Assembly (NCBI RefSeq): GCF_001724815.1
Contig: NZ_MEDO01000014.1
Span: 558,001 to 622,000, forward strand
DNA: 64,000 bases
DNA from: Arenimonas sp. SCN 70-307
GTDB taxonomy: Bacteria; Pseudomonadota; Gammaproteobacteria; Xanthomonadales; Xanthomonadaceae
Direction of reading: 5' to 3'
Notes under the pieces: model-generated
Told to the model about the DNA's origin: nothing
The model's database searches: none
What the model saw: the letters and a program-made list of their open reading frames with translations, nothing else
Translations under genes and position numbers: made by a program
In this document: positions 17,947 through 26,701 of the stretch, piece after piece
Position numbering within the stretch: position 1 is the stretch's first letter
Layout of the letters: each line of letters begins with the position of its first letter

Positions 17947-18242
17947 GGAGCGACTCCGGACCAAGGTGGCCGGAGTGTGCCAGTTTTCGATTGCAGGGTG
18001 CGGCCCTGCCTCAGGTCACGACGTCAACGTAATTGACCTGCACCACCGGCGGCGGGATCGGGTCGCCATCCTCGCGCATGCCGGCGAGGTGGAGTCCGAT
18101 GGCTTCGGGCATCAGCTGCTGGAGCTCTTCCTGCGAATTTTTCGTGGCGGCAGTTGCAGAAGAAAGCGGGCCGGTTTGGGTTGACTTGGGCGTTTCAAGC
18201 GATAGGATGGGTTCAACGATCACCGCCGAAAGGAGCGTCCCG

Positions 18243-18524
18243 ATGAAGACCGTCATCGCTAGTGCCGCCGTTGCCCTGATTGCCGTCGCAGGCTGGGCCG
18301 CCCATTCCCACGCCCAGGCCCGCGCCAACTGGCAGCCGACCTGTCGGAGCGTCGGCTGCATCGAACCCGATGCTGGCCTGCACGCGCCGGAAGGCGCGCA
18401 GCTCAGCTTCGAACGGTGCGACGCGGCCAAGGGCACTTTCAGCCGCTACCGCTACGAACGCCAAGCTGGCGGCTGGGCGCTGGTGGAGCGGATGGAGTCG
18501 GCGCAGTTGGATTGTGAGGGGTGA
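18243..18524 (+). CDS. Small secreted Cys-containing protein
   Basis: Unrecognised protein of 93 residues. It has a signal peptide (MKTVIASAAVALIAVAGWAAHSHA, cut near AQA) and a mature part with four Cys (CRSVGC, RCD, LDC) that could form two disulfides. The ATG at 18243 follows an AAAGGAG RBS. It ends 22 nt before the left end of the insertion element, so its normal downstream neighbour may have been displaced. Confidence 0.65.
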   Translation: MKTVIASAAVALIAVAGWAAHSHAQARANWQPTCRSVGCIEPDAGLHAPEGAQLSFERCDAAKGTFSRYRYERQAGGWALVERMESAQLDCEG

Positions 18525-18546
18525 TGGGGAGTCGTCCGCGCCCGAC

Positions 18547-18565
18547 CTATTCCGTTGAAAAACTC
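18547..18565 (+). repeat. Left terminal inverted repeat of the IS1182-type element
   Basis: CTATTCCGTTGAAAAACTC, matching the right copy exactly for 19 nt; similarity stops abruptly beyond it on both sides. Confidence 0.75.
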
Positions 18566-18661
18566 GGTTTCTGGCTGGCGGCTGGGCGTGACGGCTTGGC
18601 CGGCTCATTGATTCTTTCGTCCAGGGCGACTAGAAAATGGGCGCGCAAGCGCCCTTGGACC

Positions 18662-20023
18662 TCAGAAGGCCGTTGCCATTGCCGCGTCGGGGCTTTTCGG
18701 CATCAACCACGCTGCCATTCTTCGTAAATTCTGTGCGGTTGCCGCCAATAGGAACTCATCTCGGGCACTTTTCAGGCCGCGTAGCCGCAACCTGTCTAAT
18801 CGCAAGATGCGTTTGAGGTGCGCGAACAGCATCTCGACCTTCTTCCGATGTCGCCGTGACTGGGCATATCTCTTCGTCGTCGACAACTGGCGCGCCACGT
18901 CCCGTGCGGCCTCGTTCACCTGGCGGGCGATCCTTCGATGCGTCGTGTTGGGGCAGCACCGCGCTTTCAGTTCGCAGCCAGCGCAGTCGTGAAAGTTGCT
19001 GCGATAGATCAGCGTGTTGTCCGCGGTTGGTTTGCCGCTGGATCGCAGCGGCTTGCCTTGGGGGCAGCGATATTCGGCTGCGGCCGCGTCCCACGTGAAG
19101 TCGGATCGCCCCAGCGATCCATCCTTGCGCTCGGCTTTGTCCCAGACCGGCACATGCGGTTCGATGTTTTTCTCATCCACCATCCAGCCGAGCATTTCTG
19201 AGGTGCCGTAGGCGGTGTCGCCGATGAGCCGGGTCGGCTTGAGGTCGAAGCGCTGCTCGACCCGATCGACCATGGTCCGAGTTGCTTCGACCTCGTTTGT
19301 CCGATACGCAGGCGTGGCCTCCACATCGACGATGACGCCCGCCTTTACATCGATCAGGTAGTTGGTCGAGTAGGCGTAGAAGGCGGGGCCGCCCGGCGCC
19401 GCGGTCCATTGCGCCGCCGGGTCGGTCAGCGACACGTTCTTGGGCGTCGTGCGCGGCGCCTCAGCCTCGTCGAGCGCCTCCAGGTACTCGCGAACCGGGC
19501 GTGTGAGCGGCGACTCCCGGTCCCAGGCGGCGTCGGCGCCCGGCACGCCCTTCTGCCGGTTGGCATCCGCCTTGATGACGCTGGCGTCGATCGCGAAGCC
19601 CTCGCCGCCGACCAGGCCTTCGGCCAGGCAGCGCTCGAGCACCTTCTCGAACACGAACCGCAGCGTGTCGTTGTCTCGGAAGCGGCCGTGGCGGTTCTTC
19701 GAGAACGTCGAGTGGTCCGGCACGGCATCCTGCAGGCCAAGCCGGCAGAACCAGCGATACGCCAGGTTCAAGTGGACTTCTTCGCACAGACGGCGCTCGG
19801 AGCGGATGCCGAAGCAGTAACCCACGATCAGCATCCGGATCAGCAGGGCCGGATCAATGGAAGGACGGCCGGTGTGGCTGTAGTGCGGGGCCAGATGCTG
19901 GTGCAACTCGCCCAGGTCCAGGAAGCGGTCGATGCCGCGGAGCATGTGGCTCGCCGGGACGTGGTCTTCGAGGTTGAAGGCGTAGAACAGGGGCGCTTGC
20001 CCGGTTTCCTGACGTCCCATCAT
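18662..20023 (-). CDS. IS1182 family transposase
   Basis: DDE transposase of 453 residues, full length for the family. The N-terminal helix-turn-helix region contains GRPSIDPALLIRMLIVGYCFGI and SERRLCEEVHLNLAYRWFC. The catalytic acids are in FAIDASVIKAD, RLIGDTAYGT and KKVEMLFAHLKRIL. A Cys cluster (CAGCELKARCCP) between the second Asp and the Glu is typical. There is no frameshift or internal stop, so the element may still be active. Confidence 0.94.
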   Translation of the reverse strand: MMGRQETGQAPLFYAFNLEDHVPASHMLRGIDRFLDLGELHQHLAPHYSHTGRPSIDPALLIRMLIVGYCFGIRSERRLCEEVHLNLAYRWFCRLGLQDAVPDHSTFSKNRHGRFRDNDTLRFVFEKVLERCLAEGLVGGEGFAIDASVIKADANRQKGVPGADAAWDRESPLTRPVREYLEALDEAEAPRTTPKNVSLTDPAAQWTAAPGGPAFYAYSTNYLIDVKAGVIVDVEATPAYRTNEVEATRTMVDRVEQRFDLKPTRLIGDTAYGTSEMLGWMVDEKNIEPHVPVWDKAERKDGSLGRSDFTWDAAAAEYRCPQGKPLRSSGKPTADNTLIYRSNFHDCAGCELKARCCPNTTHRRIARQVNEAARDVARQLSTTKRYAQSRRHRKKVEMLFAHLKRILRLDRLRLRGLKSARDEFLLAATAQNLRRMAAWLMPKSPDAAMATAF

Positions 20024-20324
20024 CGCTGCGATTTCCGCTTGCTCAATGGGAGATCAGTGGACCAGCTTCCGCCGGTCGATTCAACTGGATTTCCGGCGAT
20101 TGGTCGAGGAGTCAGCCAGCAGCAACGGTACCGACCAAGTTGCACAGGTCACTTCGAAGCGGCCCGACACTCCGGGTCTGACGCCGAGACAGACCATTGC
20201 AGATTTCAGCGGAAGCCGTATCGGACTTTTGCGTGATACTGCAGGCCGTCAGGATTTCCACAGGTCTCGCGCCGGCTTCCGGCGGAGAGTGACCAATACG
20301 ATCAAGGATCGAAGGACTTAAACC
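20024..20324. other. Gap between transposase and passenger methyltransferase
   Basis: About 300 nt, divergent promoters expected for both neighbours. An open frame exists but lacks protein-like features or an RBS. No integron attC-like site or second terminal repeat was seen here, which argues that the element does not end right beside the transposase. Confidence 0.4.
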
Positions 20325-20966
20325 ATGCACCAGGATTCCGACCCTGCGTCGAGCAACCATTGGGAAGACGTTTATCGGACCAAGTCTAGTGACAAGGTCA
20401 GTTGGTATCGCCCGCATCTCGATATCTCGATCGACCTACTTTCCAAGGCCGGCGCCAGCCCGCACTCACGCGTCATCGATGTGGGGGGCGGCGCATCCAC
20501 GTTGGTGGATGACCTGTTGGAGCTAGGCGTCGCCAATATTACGGTCTTGGATCTGTCCGAGCAGGCCTTGGCACTGGCGCGTCAACGGCTGGGAAACCGG
20601 GGCTCGGAAGTGCGCTGGATGTGCGCCGACATTCTCACCGCCACCTTGCCGGACGCAGGCTTCGACCTTTGGCACGACCGTGCTGTCCTGCATTTCCTCA
20701 CTACCCCCGCATCAGAGAGGCGCTATGCGGAGCAGGCCGCTAGGTCCATACGGTCAGGAGGACAAGCCGTCATAGGCGGTTTCGCGCCGGACGGCCCTGA
20801 GCGATGCAGTGGCTTGGAGGTAGCGCGCCGTTCGGCCCAAGACATTGCCGCCGTGCTCGGAGATGCGTTCGAACTGGTCGAGGAACGATACGAGAACCAC
20901 ACGACGCCGGGTGGGACGACACAGGCCTTTGCTTGGGCTCGGCTTCGTCGGCTCGACGGTGGCTGA
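20325..20966 (+). CDS. Class I SAM-dependent methyltransferase (IS passenger)
   Basis: Rossmann-fold methyltransferase of 213 residues. SAM motif I is VIDVGGGAS (about 47-55), the acidic loop is ITVLDLSEQAL, and the post-motif block GFDLWHDRAVLHFLT resembles TehB/UbiE-like small-molecule methyltransferases. The N-terminus HWEDVYRTKSSDKVSWYRPHL is characteristic of a group often found on mobile DNA. It has an AAGGAC RBS. Lying between the transposase and the right terminal repeat, it appears to be cargo. Substrate unknown; detoxification is possible. Confidence 0.85.
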   Translation: MHQDSDPASSNHWEDVYRTKSSDKVSWYRPHLDISIDLLSKAGASPHSRVIDVGGGASTLVDDLLELGVANITVLDLSEQALALARQRLGNRGSEVRWMCADILTATLPDAGFDLWHDRAVLHFLTTPASERRYAEQAARSIRSGGQAVIGGFAPDGPERCSGLEVARRSAQDIAAVLGDAFELVEERYENHTTPGGTTQAFAWARLRRLDGG

Positions 20967-21309
20967 GGCCCCGGGCAAAACTGGTTGCAGGCGGAGTTTT
21001 TCAACGGAATAGACCCAGAGCGGACGGTCGAGATTTGGGGCCAGATCGTAGGAATCCGTACCGCTCGGCTGCTCGAAGTGGGCGATGTCGGCCCGGCGAA
21101 GATTGAGTGCCGCAGACGCTGTTGATGCGGGCCAGCCGCGGCGCTGTTCGTTCTGCTGCTGCATATCGCGCTAGCCCCTCGCACGTCGGCGCGGGGGTGC
21201 GATGCAGGATTGGCGTTCGCTGCCGCGGGCGTAACCGAAAGTTAATGTCAATAACCATAGGCTGCGGCGCTTGGTCGAATCTACGCACTTTCACAAGGGA
21301 TGCTCACCT
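20967..21309. other. Right IS end and leader of the TraB/GumN gene
   Basis: Contains the right terminal repeat (20994-21012). The remaining 300 nt hold no convincing gene; an AT-richer stretch around 21235-21265 (GTTAATGTCAATAACCATAGG) probably includes the promoter of the following gene. Confidence 0.45.
20994..21012 (-). repeat. Right terminal inverted repeat of the IS1182-type element
   Basis: Exact reverse complement of the left repeat over 19 nt, lying 28 nt after the methyltransferase stop codon. Confidence 0.75.
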
Positions 21310-22401
21310 ATGCCTCCGCGCCGCCTTCCCGGCCTACTGCTGTGCCTTTGTATGGTTCCATTCTCGGCGCTCGGAGAGGCCTTGCCGCAGAGCGACCCCG
21401 ACGCCACAACGCAGCTGGCGGCTGTGGAGGTACAGGGCGAAAGGCCTGGTCCGGGCTTGTGGAGAGTCGAGAAAGGCGATCACGTCCTGTGGATTCTCGG
21501 CACGCTGAGTCCGCTGCCCGCCAAGGTCGAATGGCGTTCGACCGAACTCGAGGCGCGCCTGGCCGAGGCCGAAGCGGTCATCGACCGGCCCGGCGTGCAG
21601 GTAACCAGTGGGGCCGGCAAGTGGCGTACAGCAATGGCGCTCCCGTCGTTGCTTGGTGCCCGCAAGAACCCGGACGGCGCCACCCTGCAGAACGTCGTCT
21701 CGCCAGAGTTGTATGCCCGCTGGGCGAGCCTCAAGGCCATCTACCTCGGCCGTAATCGCTCGGTGGAGCGCTGGCGGCCGGTTTTCGCCGCCGAGAAACT
21801 GCAAAGCGAAGCCGCAGATAGCGTAGGGCTGAAGTTCGGATCGCCGGCCTCGGCGCTGGTGCACAAGATCGCGGAGCAGCGCGAGCTGCCGGTCATCAAG
21901 CCGAACGTCGCCATCGTTATTAACGACTTGAAGGTTACGATCAGGGAGTTCAAGGCCAACGCACTGGGCGATACCGATTGCTTCGAGCGCACGCTGCGGC
22001 GTTTCGAGTCCGATCTCGACCTGTTGCGCGCCCGCGCCAATGCCTGGGCCGAGGGTGACGTGCCGTTGCTGCGCGAATTGCACGAAGCCGACCCGGAAAG
22101 TGCCTGCCTGGACGCCGTCCTGGGTGCGTCGGCGCTGCAGAAGCGCGGCCTTGACGACCTTCCTGAAAAGAAGCGCCAGGCGTGGCTCGCCGCCGTCGAC
22201 AAGGTACTCGACGAGCACCGCATCAGCGTCGGCCTGCTTCCGATATCCGAGCTGCTGAAGCCCGACGGTTACCTCTCCGATCTCGCCAACCGCGGCTATG
22301 TCGTCACCGCGCCGGACGAGGATGAATCTGAGGATGAGAGCGACGTGGAGCTCGCGCCGACGCTCGATCAAAGCGCCTCGACGCCCGCCGGTTTTGAGTA
22401 G
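21310..22401 (+). CDS. TraB/GumN family protein, exported
   Basis: Protein of 363 residues with a signal peptide (PRRLPGLLLCLCMVPFSALGEA). The TraB/GumN hallmark follows: GLWRVEKGDHVLWILGTLSPLP, then a long helical region with ELEARLAEAEAVI. In this family the motif is thought to form a Tiki-like metalloprotease fold; activity here is not proven. The C-terminus is acidic. The ATG at 21310 follows AAGGGATG. It lies just outside the insertion element; composition is a little less GC-rich than the core genome. Confidence 0.85.
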   Translation: MPPRRLPGLLLCLCMVPFSALGEALPQSDPDATTQLAAVEVQGERPGPGLWRVEKGDHVLWILGTLSPLPAKVEWRSTELEARLAEAEAVIDRPGVQVTSGAGKWRTAMALPSLLGARKNPDGATLQNVVSPELYARWASLKAIYLGRNRSVERWRPVFAAEKLQSEAADSVGLKFGSPASALVHKIAEQRELPVIKPNVAIVINDLKVTIREFKANALGDTDCFERTLRRFESDLDLLRARANAWAEGDVPLLRELHEADPESACLDAVLGASALQKRGLDDLPEKKRQAWLAAVDKVLDEHRISVGLLPISELLKPDGYLSDLANRGYVVTAPDEDESEDESDVELAPTLDQSASTPAGFE

Positions 22402-22619
22402 CGGTCGGGCCGATCTGGATTCCAATCCAGCCTGTGCAAGAGATTGGAAGTGAAGCGCCCCGGCCGAAGGCATCCAATTGCGCCACTTCGGCCTGAGCGC
22501 CACCCTGCAGCCATGATCTGCCTGTCCAGCCCAAGACTGATTCCAGCAGCGGGTCCGATCAAGGCGCGACGGCATAACCAACGCGCCCTGAGTGGCCACG
22601 CCAGCCAGCCTCAGGCAGC

Positions 22620-22650
22620 GGCGCCAGCACATTGGTTATGTGCTGGCGCC
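22620..22650. terminator. Strong hairpin downstream of two convergent genes
   Basis: Perfect 13-bp stem GGCGCCAGCACAT / ATGTGCTGGCGCC with a TGGTT loop. No T-run follows on either strand, so intrinsic termination is uncertain; it may act as a 3' stabiliser or be a palindromic repeat. Confidence 0.45.
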
Positions 22651-22658
22651 GGGAGCTG

Positions 22659-23204
22659 TCACGCCGCCTTGCGCAACGCCACCTTCGGGAAATCCACCGG
22701 CACGTCGAGCGCCACGTTGACGTAGTTGGTGAACAGGTTGAGCGCGATGTGGGCGAGGAGCTCGACGATGGCTTCGTCGTCGAAGCCGACGTTGCGGAGG
22801 GCCTGCACGTCGCTGGCGTCCACTGCGGCGCGGCGTTCGACCACCTTCAGGGCGAAGGCGAGTGCGGCGGCGGTTTGCGGATCGGTGCTGTGGCCCAGCT
22901 GGGCGGCGGCCATCTCGTCGGCGCTGGCGCCGGCCTTGCGGCCCAGGGCGGTGTGCGCGGCCAGGCAGTACTCGCAGGCGTTGCGGTTGGCGATGGCCAC
23001 GGCCACCTGCTCGCCCAGCTTCGCCGGCAGCGAGCCGCCGCCGAGCGCGCCGAAGCCGGCCCACATCTGCTGCAGCGCGGCCGGCGAGTTGGCCACGGCG
23101 CGGAACATGTTGGGCGTGGCGCCGAACGCGCCCTGGATCTGGGCCAGCAGCGGCTGGCTGGCGGCGGGGGCGGTGTCGGGGGTGTGGAGGGGAACGCGGG
23201 ACAT
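22659..23204 (-). CDS. Carboxymuconolactone decarboxylase/AhpD-like protein
   Basis: All-helical CMD-fold protein of 181 residues. The AhpD-like redox site is visible as ACEYCLAAHTALG (Cys-x-x-Cys with His three residues on), which points to a peroxidase or alkylhydroperoxidase-type activity rather than true decarboxylation. The ATG at 23204 opens with the compact MSRVPLHTPDTAP; longer versions run into the divergent promoter. It is divergent from an AraC regulator with about 100 nt between starts, the usual setting for control by that regulator. Confidence 0.9.
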   Translation of the reverse strand: MSRVPLHTPDTAPAASQPLLAQIQGAFGATPNMFRAVANSPAALQQMWAGFGALGGGSLPAKLGEQVAVAIANRNACEYCLAAHTALGRKAGASADEMAAAQLGHSTDPQTAAALAFALKVVERRAAVDASDVQALRNVGFDDEAIVELLAHIALNLFTNYVNVALDVPVDFPKVALRKAA

Positions 23205-23307
23205 GGGATTCTCCGGAAGGGTCGCGCCGATTGCGCCAACACAGGATCGGGCGCCAGGCCGGCGTTTGGGTGATACTTCGTCCGGGATTCTTGATGGAGC
23301 GTCCGGA

Positions 23308-24123
23308 ATGGCCGTCGACCGCCTGCAGGGCCTGCTGAGCCGCTTTTCCGTGAGCGCCCGCCTGTTCCACAGCGGCCCGCTGTGCGGCATCAACGATTTC
23401 GCCGACAACGGCATGGGGCAATTGCATCTGGTGCGGCGCGGGCCGCTGGAAGTACGCCACGCCGGCGAGGTGGTGCAGGTGACCGAGCCGAGCCTGCTGT
23501 TCTACCCGCGCCCGCTGGCGCACCGCTTCATCAGCGACGACACCGTGGGCGCGGACATGGCCTGCGCCAACCTGGCCTTCGGCGGCGCGGTGTCGGCCGG
23601 CGTGTCGATGGGCGCCACCCACCCCATCGCCCGCTCACTGCCACCCTTCGTGGGCCTGCCCCTGACCGCCCTGCCCGGCGCCGCGCCCGTGCTCGAGCTG
23701 CTGTTCGACGAAGCCTTCGCCCAGCGCTGCGGCCGGCAGATCGTGGTGGACCGCCTGTTCGACGACAGCGGGTTGATTACCGAGGGGCCACTGGCAGGGC
23801 TCGGCCACCCGCAGCTGGCCAAGGCCCTCGTGGCGATGCACGACGAACCGGCGAACCCGTGGACGCTGGAGACATTGGCCGCCCACGCCGGCATGTCACG
23901 TAGCCGATTTGCAGAGGTTTTTTCCCAGGTCGTCGGCGAGACACCCGCCGCCTACCTGGCTCAGTATCGGATCACGCTGGCGCAGCAGGCCCTGCTGCGC
24001 GGCGAGGGGCTGGAGCGGATTGCGCACCAGGTGGGGTATGGGAGCAGCGCGGCCCTATCGCGCGCCTTTAGCGCCGTTTGTGGCGTTTCGCCCCGGGGCT
24101 GGCGCCGCTCGTTGCCGGACTGA
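23308..24123 (+). CDS. AraC family transcriptional regulator
   Basis: Regulator of 271 residues. The N-terminal cupin-like sensor (AraC_N type) spans about 1-160, with SLLFYPRPLAHRF typical of cupin_6-like members. The C-terminal double helix-turn-helix is intact: TLETLAAHAGMSRSRFAEVFSQVVGETPAAYLAQYRI and the second half IAHQVGYGSSAALSRAFSAVCGVSPRGWR. It is divergent from the AhpD-like gene, which it probably controls. A broken second copy lies 1.4 kb downstream. Confidence 0.92.
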   Translation: MAVDRLQGLLSRFSVSARLFHSGPLCGINDFADNGMGQLHLVRRGPLEVRHAGEVVQVTEPSLLFYPRPLAHRFISDDTVGADMACANLAFGGAVSAGVSMGATHPIARSLPPFVGLPLTALPGAAPVLELLFDEAFAQRCGRQIVVDRLFDDSGLITEGPLAGLGHPQLAKALVAMHDEPANPWTLETLAAHAGMSRSRFAEVFSQVVGETPAAYLAQYRITLAQQALLRGEGLERIAHQVGYGSSAALSRAFSAVCGVSPRGWRRSLPD

Positions 24124-24167
24124 TCGGCGAGGTCGCGCACCAACGCCAATGGATTGGTGCAGCGGCG

Positions 24168-24989
24168 TCAGTCGTTCATTTCCGCCAGCAAGTCACGGGA
24201 CTTCGTATCGCCCTGTGACGCCGCCTGCTCCAGCAAGCGGCGCGCAGCAGCGCGATCGCCTTCCTCGTTTCGCTCGATGCGCATGAGGGCCGCGTTGTAG
24301 GCGGCGATGGCGACGCCGTGCTCCGCAGCGAGCTCGAACCCGTCCAGCGCCTTCTCACGGCAAAGGTAAAAGACGTCCCAGCCGATGGCGGCATGAAGCA
24401 GCAGCTCCGCGTCACCGCCGTCGATGAAACGTTGCTCCATCCCCGCGGCCCAGCCATGCGCCAGCGGCACCAGCACCTCGTCTCCCTCGGCCACCTCGTA
24501 GTAGCCACTACCGTTGCGGGCGGTGTATGCCTGCTTGGTTAGTCGAGTGGAGCCATCCGGTGACAGCCAGAGAAAACCGTCGGCACCGAGCACCGGCATT
24601 CCATCCAAGGCTTTGGACAACCGCTGCGCAAGCGGGCGGTCGCCACCACCCGTCCAAGAGCCCAGGAGCACCACCCTCTCGGTGGCCTCGTTGATGTGCG
24701 GCCGAATGACTGCCGCCAGTTCTTCTACCTGCATCATGCGGCCATCGGGGCCATACAGGTGCCAGGGGCTGGAGGCCAGCGAGATGGAGACCTCGCTGTC
24801 CGAGTCTGGATAGGCCTCGGCATACGCGTACACCGCCCGGCTCGAGGGAATGCAGGTCTGCGCCTCGGCGTTACAGCCCTTGACCACCTCAGTGCCGCCG
24901 AGACCGAGGCCCGTATCGCAAGCCGTGACGGCACCAGAGAGGGCGAACAGAAGGAAGATTCCGGAACTATGAGAGAGAGGGCTGAGCAT
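24168..24989 (-). CDS. Lipoprotein with C-terminal Sel1/TPR-like repeat
   Basis: Predicted lipoprotein of 273 residues. From the ATG at 24989 the signal has a lipobox AVTAC (Cys near residue 24). The middle part is unique, with two further Cys (GCNAEAQTC). The C-terminal 60 residues contain a Sel1-like unit (AAARRLLEQAASQGDTKSRDLL). It is inserted, on the opposite strand, between the intact and the broken copy of the AraC gene. Function unknown. Confidence 0.75.
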   Translation of the reverse strand: MLSPLSHSSGIFLLFALSGAVTACDTGLGLGGTEVVKGCNAEAQTCIPSSRAVYAYAEAYPDSDSEVSISLASSPWHLYGPDGRMMQVEELAAVIRPHINEATERVVLLGSWTGGGDRPLAQRLSKALDGMPVLGADGFLWLSPDGSTRLTKQAYTARNGSGYYEVAEGDEVLVPLAHGWAAGMEQRFIDGGDAELLLHAAIGWDVFYLCREKALDGFELAAEHGVAIAAYNAALMRIERNEEGDRAAARRLLEQAASQGDTKSRDLLAEMND

Positions 24990-25045
24990 GGCGTGCGCCT
25001 TGTGATTCAACTCATTTTCGGGCTCCGCTGCCCGGTTCACGCAAG

Positions 25046-25634
25046 CTTACACCTGCGCCAACCTCGCCTTGGGCGGCGCGGTACGGGCCTGCGTGGCGAT
25101 GGCCGGCACGCATCCCCTCGCCCGCTCGCTGCCGCCCTTCGTGGGCCTGCCCCTGGCCGCCCTGCCCGGCGCCGCGCCCGTGCTCGAGCTGCTGTTCGAC
25201 GAAGCCTTCGCCCAGCGCTGCGGCCGGCAGATCGTGGTGGACCGCCTGTTCGACGAGGCCCGCTGGCCGCGCTGGGCCGCCAGCAGCTGGCCAAGGCGAT
25301 CGTTGCGATGCACGACGAACCGGCGACGCCCTGGACGCTCGAGACCTTGGCCGCCCGCGCCGGCATGTCACGTAGCCGATTTACAGAGGTTTTTTCTCAG
25401 GTCGTCGGCGAGACACCCGCCGCCTACCTGGCGCAGTATCGGATCACGCTGGCGCAGCAGGCGCTGCTGCGCGGCGAGGGACTGGAGCGGATCACGCAGC
25501 AGGTGGGGTACGGAAGTGCGGCGGCGTTGTCGCGGGCGTTTAGTGCAGTCTGTGGTGCAACGCCACGGGCATGGAGGGTGCTCCGGACTGAACACCATAC
25601 GTCTGGCGCAATCGAACCACGTGGAAAGCAGTGA
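25046..25634 (+). pseudogene. Truncated, frameshifted second copy of the AraC regulator
   Basis: Homologous at DNA level to about 23560-24100, with a stretch near 25160-25256 practically identical to the intact gene. The first 80 or so codons are missing. A net loss of 19 nt at about 25258-25280 shifts the frame, so the sensor remnant reads in one frame and the intact-looking helix-turn-helix (GMSRSRFTEVFSQVVGETP) in another. No single product can be made except perhaps a bare DNA-binding fragment. Confidence 0.88.
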
Positions 25635-25750
25635 TAGATCTGATGGCCTGCCCGCGCTCGCAGGACCGGGCGCCACGACCACATCAGTCCTGAAGCTTCA
25701 GCAGATCGACCGGGAGTAGCCCCTCCGGTGTCTTGAGCGGGCGCCTAGAT

Positions 25751-26701
25751 CTACCGACAGCAAGCCAAGAAATCGGCCGCGTTTGTCGCATCTATCCTCA
25801 CGTGAAGCGTGCCGGGGGGCGCAGGCGAAGATAGTTCAACAAAACTTCTCCGATGAAACAGGTTCTGCGGAAAGATTGCGATGCAGCGCTCGCCGTTCTT
25901 TGAGGACGGATACAAGATCGCTTCGTAGCCAGCGGCAAGGATTAGGCCTGCCAGGACCTGGCTCAAAGCCGGCACCTCAAACTGAATTGGCCACTGCCGC
26001 CAGTTCGTAGCCATCACAGCACGCTGAAGAGTGCTCGGCGTGCGAATCACGCGAATCTTGCTGCGCTGAATCCGCAGCGCACGCATGGCCTCAAGCAGTT
26101 CTGCGGGCATCTTGAATTTTGCAAGTGCTTTGCACAGCGGCGCCAATGCCTTTAGATCAGTCAGATCAAATGCGTGCGCGATGACGCCGTGCATAAAGAC
26201 CACTGAGTGACTTTCGCGAGGCATCAGGGAAAAGTCATTCGGGCTAAGCCCAGCGACACTTCCCACTCTCGCGACACCGTACTTTTCTCGATAAGCGGTC
26301 TCCTCATCAGAAGCGATGTAAAGGGCGGGCCACGGAGATCGCACATCAGTAGGAATATCGCGCCCAACATTGAAGCGGCCGCCGACGGAAAACAGACTAC
26401 CGATCGGCGAGAGAGGATCTAGACTGTAACGATGTGGAACGATTCGACACCAGTTAGACAGCTCGACCTCGCAAGCGCCAGGTTCTTGCAGGGCGTCTGT
26501 TAGCTGTGACCTCACTGCATTACGCTGGGATTCAAAGCCAAAGTGCAGGAGGTTATGTAGTCGGTCGAGCTGGGAGGAAAGGCGATTCCATCGATCCAGG
26601 TCGACGCTGGAAAAGCGATCCAGTTCCAACACCCCATTTGTGCTGGGCGGCGCGGCTCCATGGCCGCTTGGAATGGGCTGGCGAGGTCGATGCTTAGGCA
26701 C
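25751..26701 (-). CDS. RES-domain toxin (NAD-degrading)
   Basis: Toxin of the RES family, whose studied members deplete NAD+ by phosphorolysis or hydrolysis. The RES core is in the middle: GSLFSVGGRFNVG (conserved Arg/Gly loop), LYIASDEETAYRE with the key Glu, and a Ser near the end (YPSSKNG). About 316 residues with a GTG start at 26701, which overlaps the antitoxin stop region; an ATG at 26758 or GTG at 26632 are alternatives. The N-terminal 100 residues are an extra helical part. Less GC-rich than neighbours, consistent with horizontal gain. Confidence 0.85.
   Translation of the reverse strand: MPKHRPRQPIPSGHGAAPPSTNGVLELDRFSSVDLDRWNRLSSQLDRLHNLLHFGFESQRNAVRSQLTDALQEPGACEVELSNWCRIVPHRYSLDPLSPIGSLFSVGGRFNVGRDIPTDVRSPWPALYIASDEETAYREKYGVARVGSVAGLSPNDFSLMPRESHSVVFMHGVIAHAFDLTDLKALAPLCKALAKFKMPAELLEAMRALRIQRSKIRVIRTPSTLQRAVMATNWRQWPIQFEVPALSQVLAGLILAAGYEAILYPSSKNGERCIAIFPQNLFHRRSFVELSSPAPPGTLHVRIDATNAADFLACCR

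Larger units (their letters stand above)
18547..21012. mobile_element. IS1182-type element with a passenger methyltransferase
   Basis: A perfect 19-bp inverted repeat, CTATTCCGTTGAAAAACTC, lies at 18547-18565 and inverted at 20994-21012. Between the two copies are a full-length IS1182-type transposase (minus strand) and a SAM methyltransferase (plus strand). Ends of the form GTTGAAAAACTC are familiar for IS1182-like elements. No clear target-site duplication is visible beside the repeats, so the boundaries are inferred from the repeat alone. Composition is less GC-rich than the flanks. Confidence 0.65.

Noticed and set aside
20024..20324. Integron gene cassette for the methyltransferase
   Set aside because: No attC-like site with core sites was found before or after the gene; the IS-type inverted repeats explain the context better.
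25069..25719. A functional protein from the sensor-frame of the broken AraC copy
   Set aside because: After about 25258 the frame reads into nonsense compared with the intact gene; alignment shows a net 19-nt loss.
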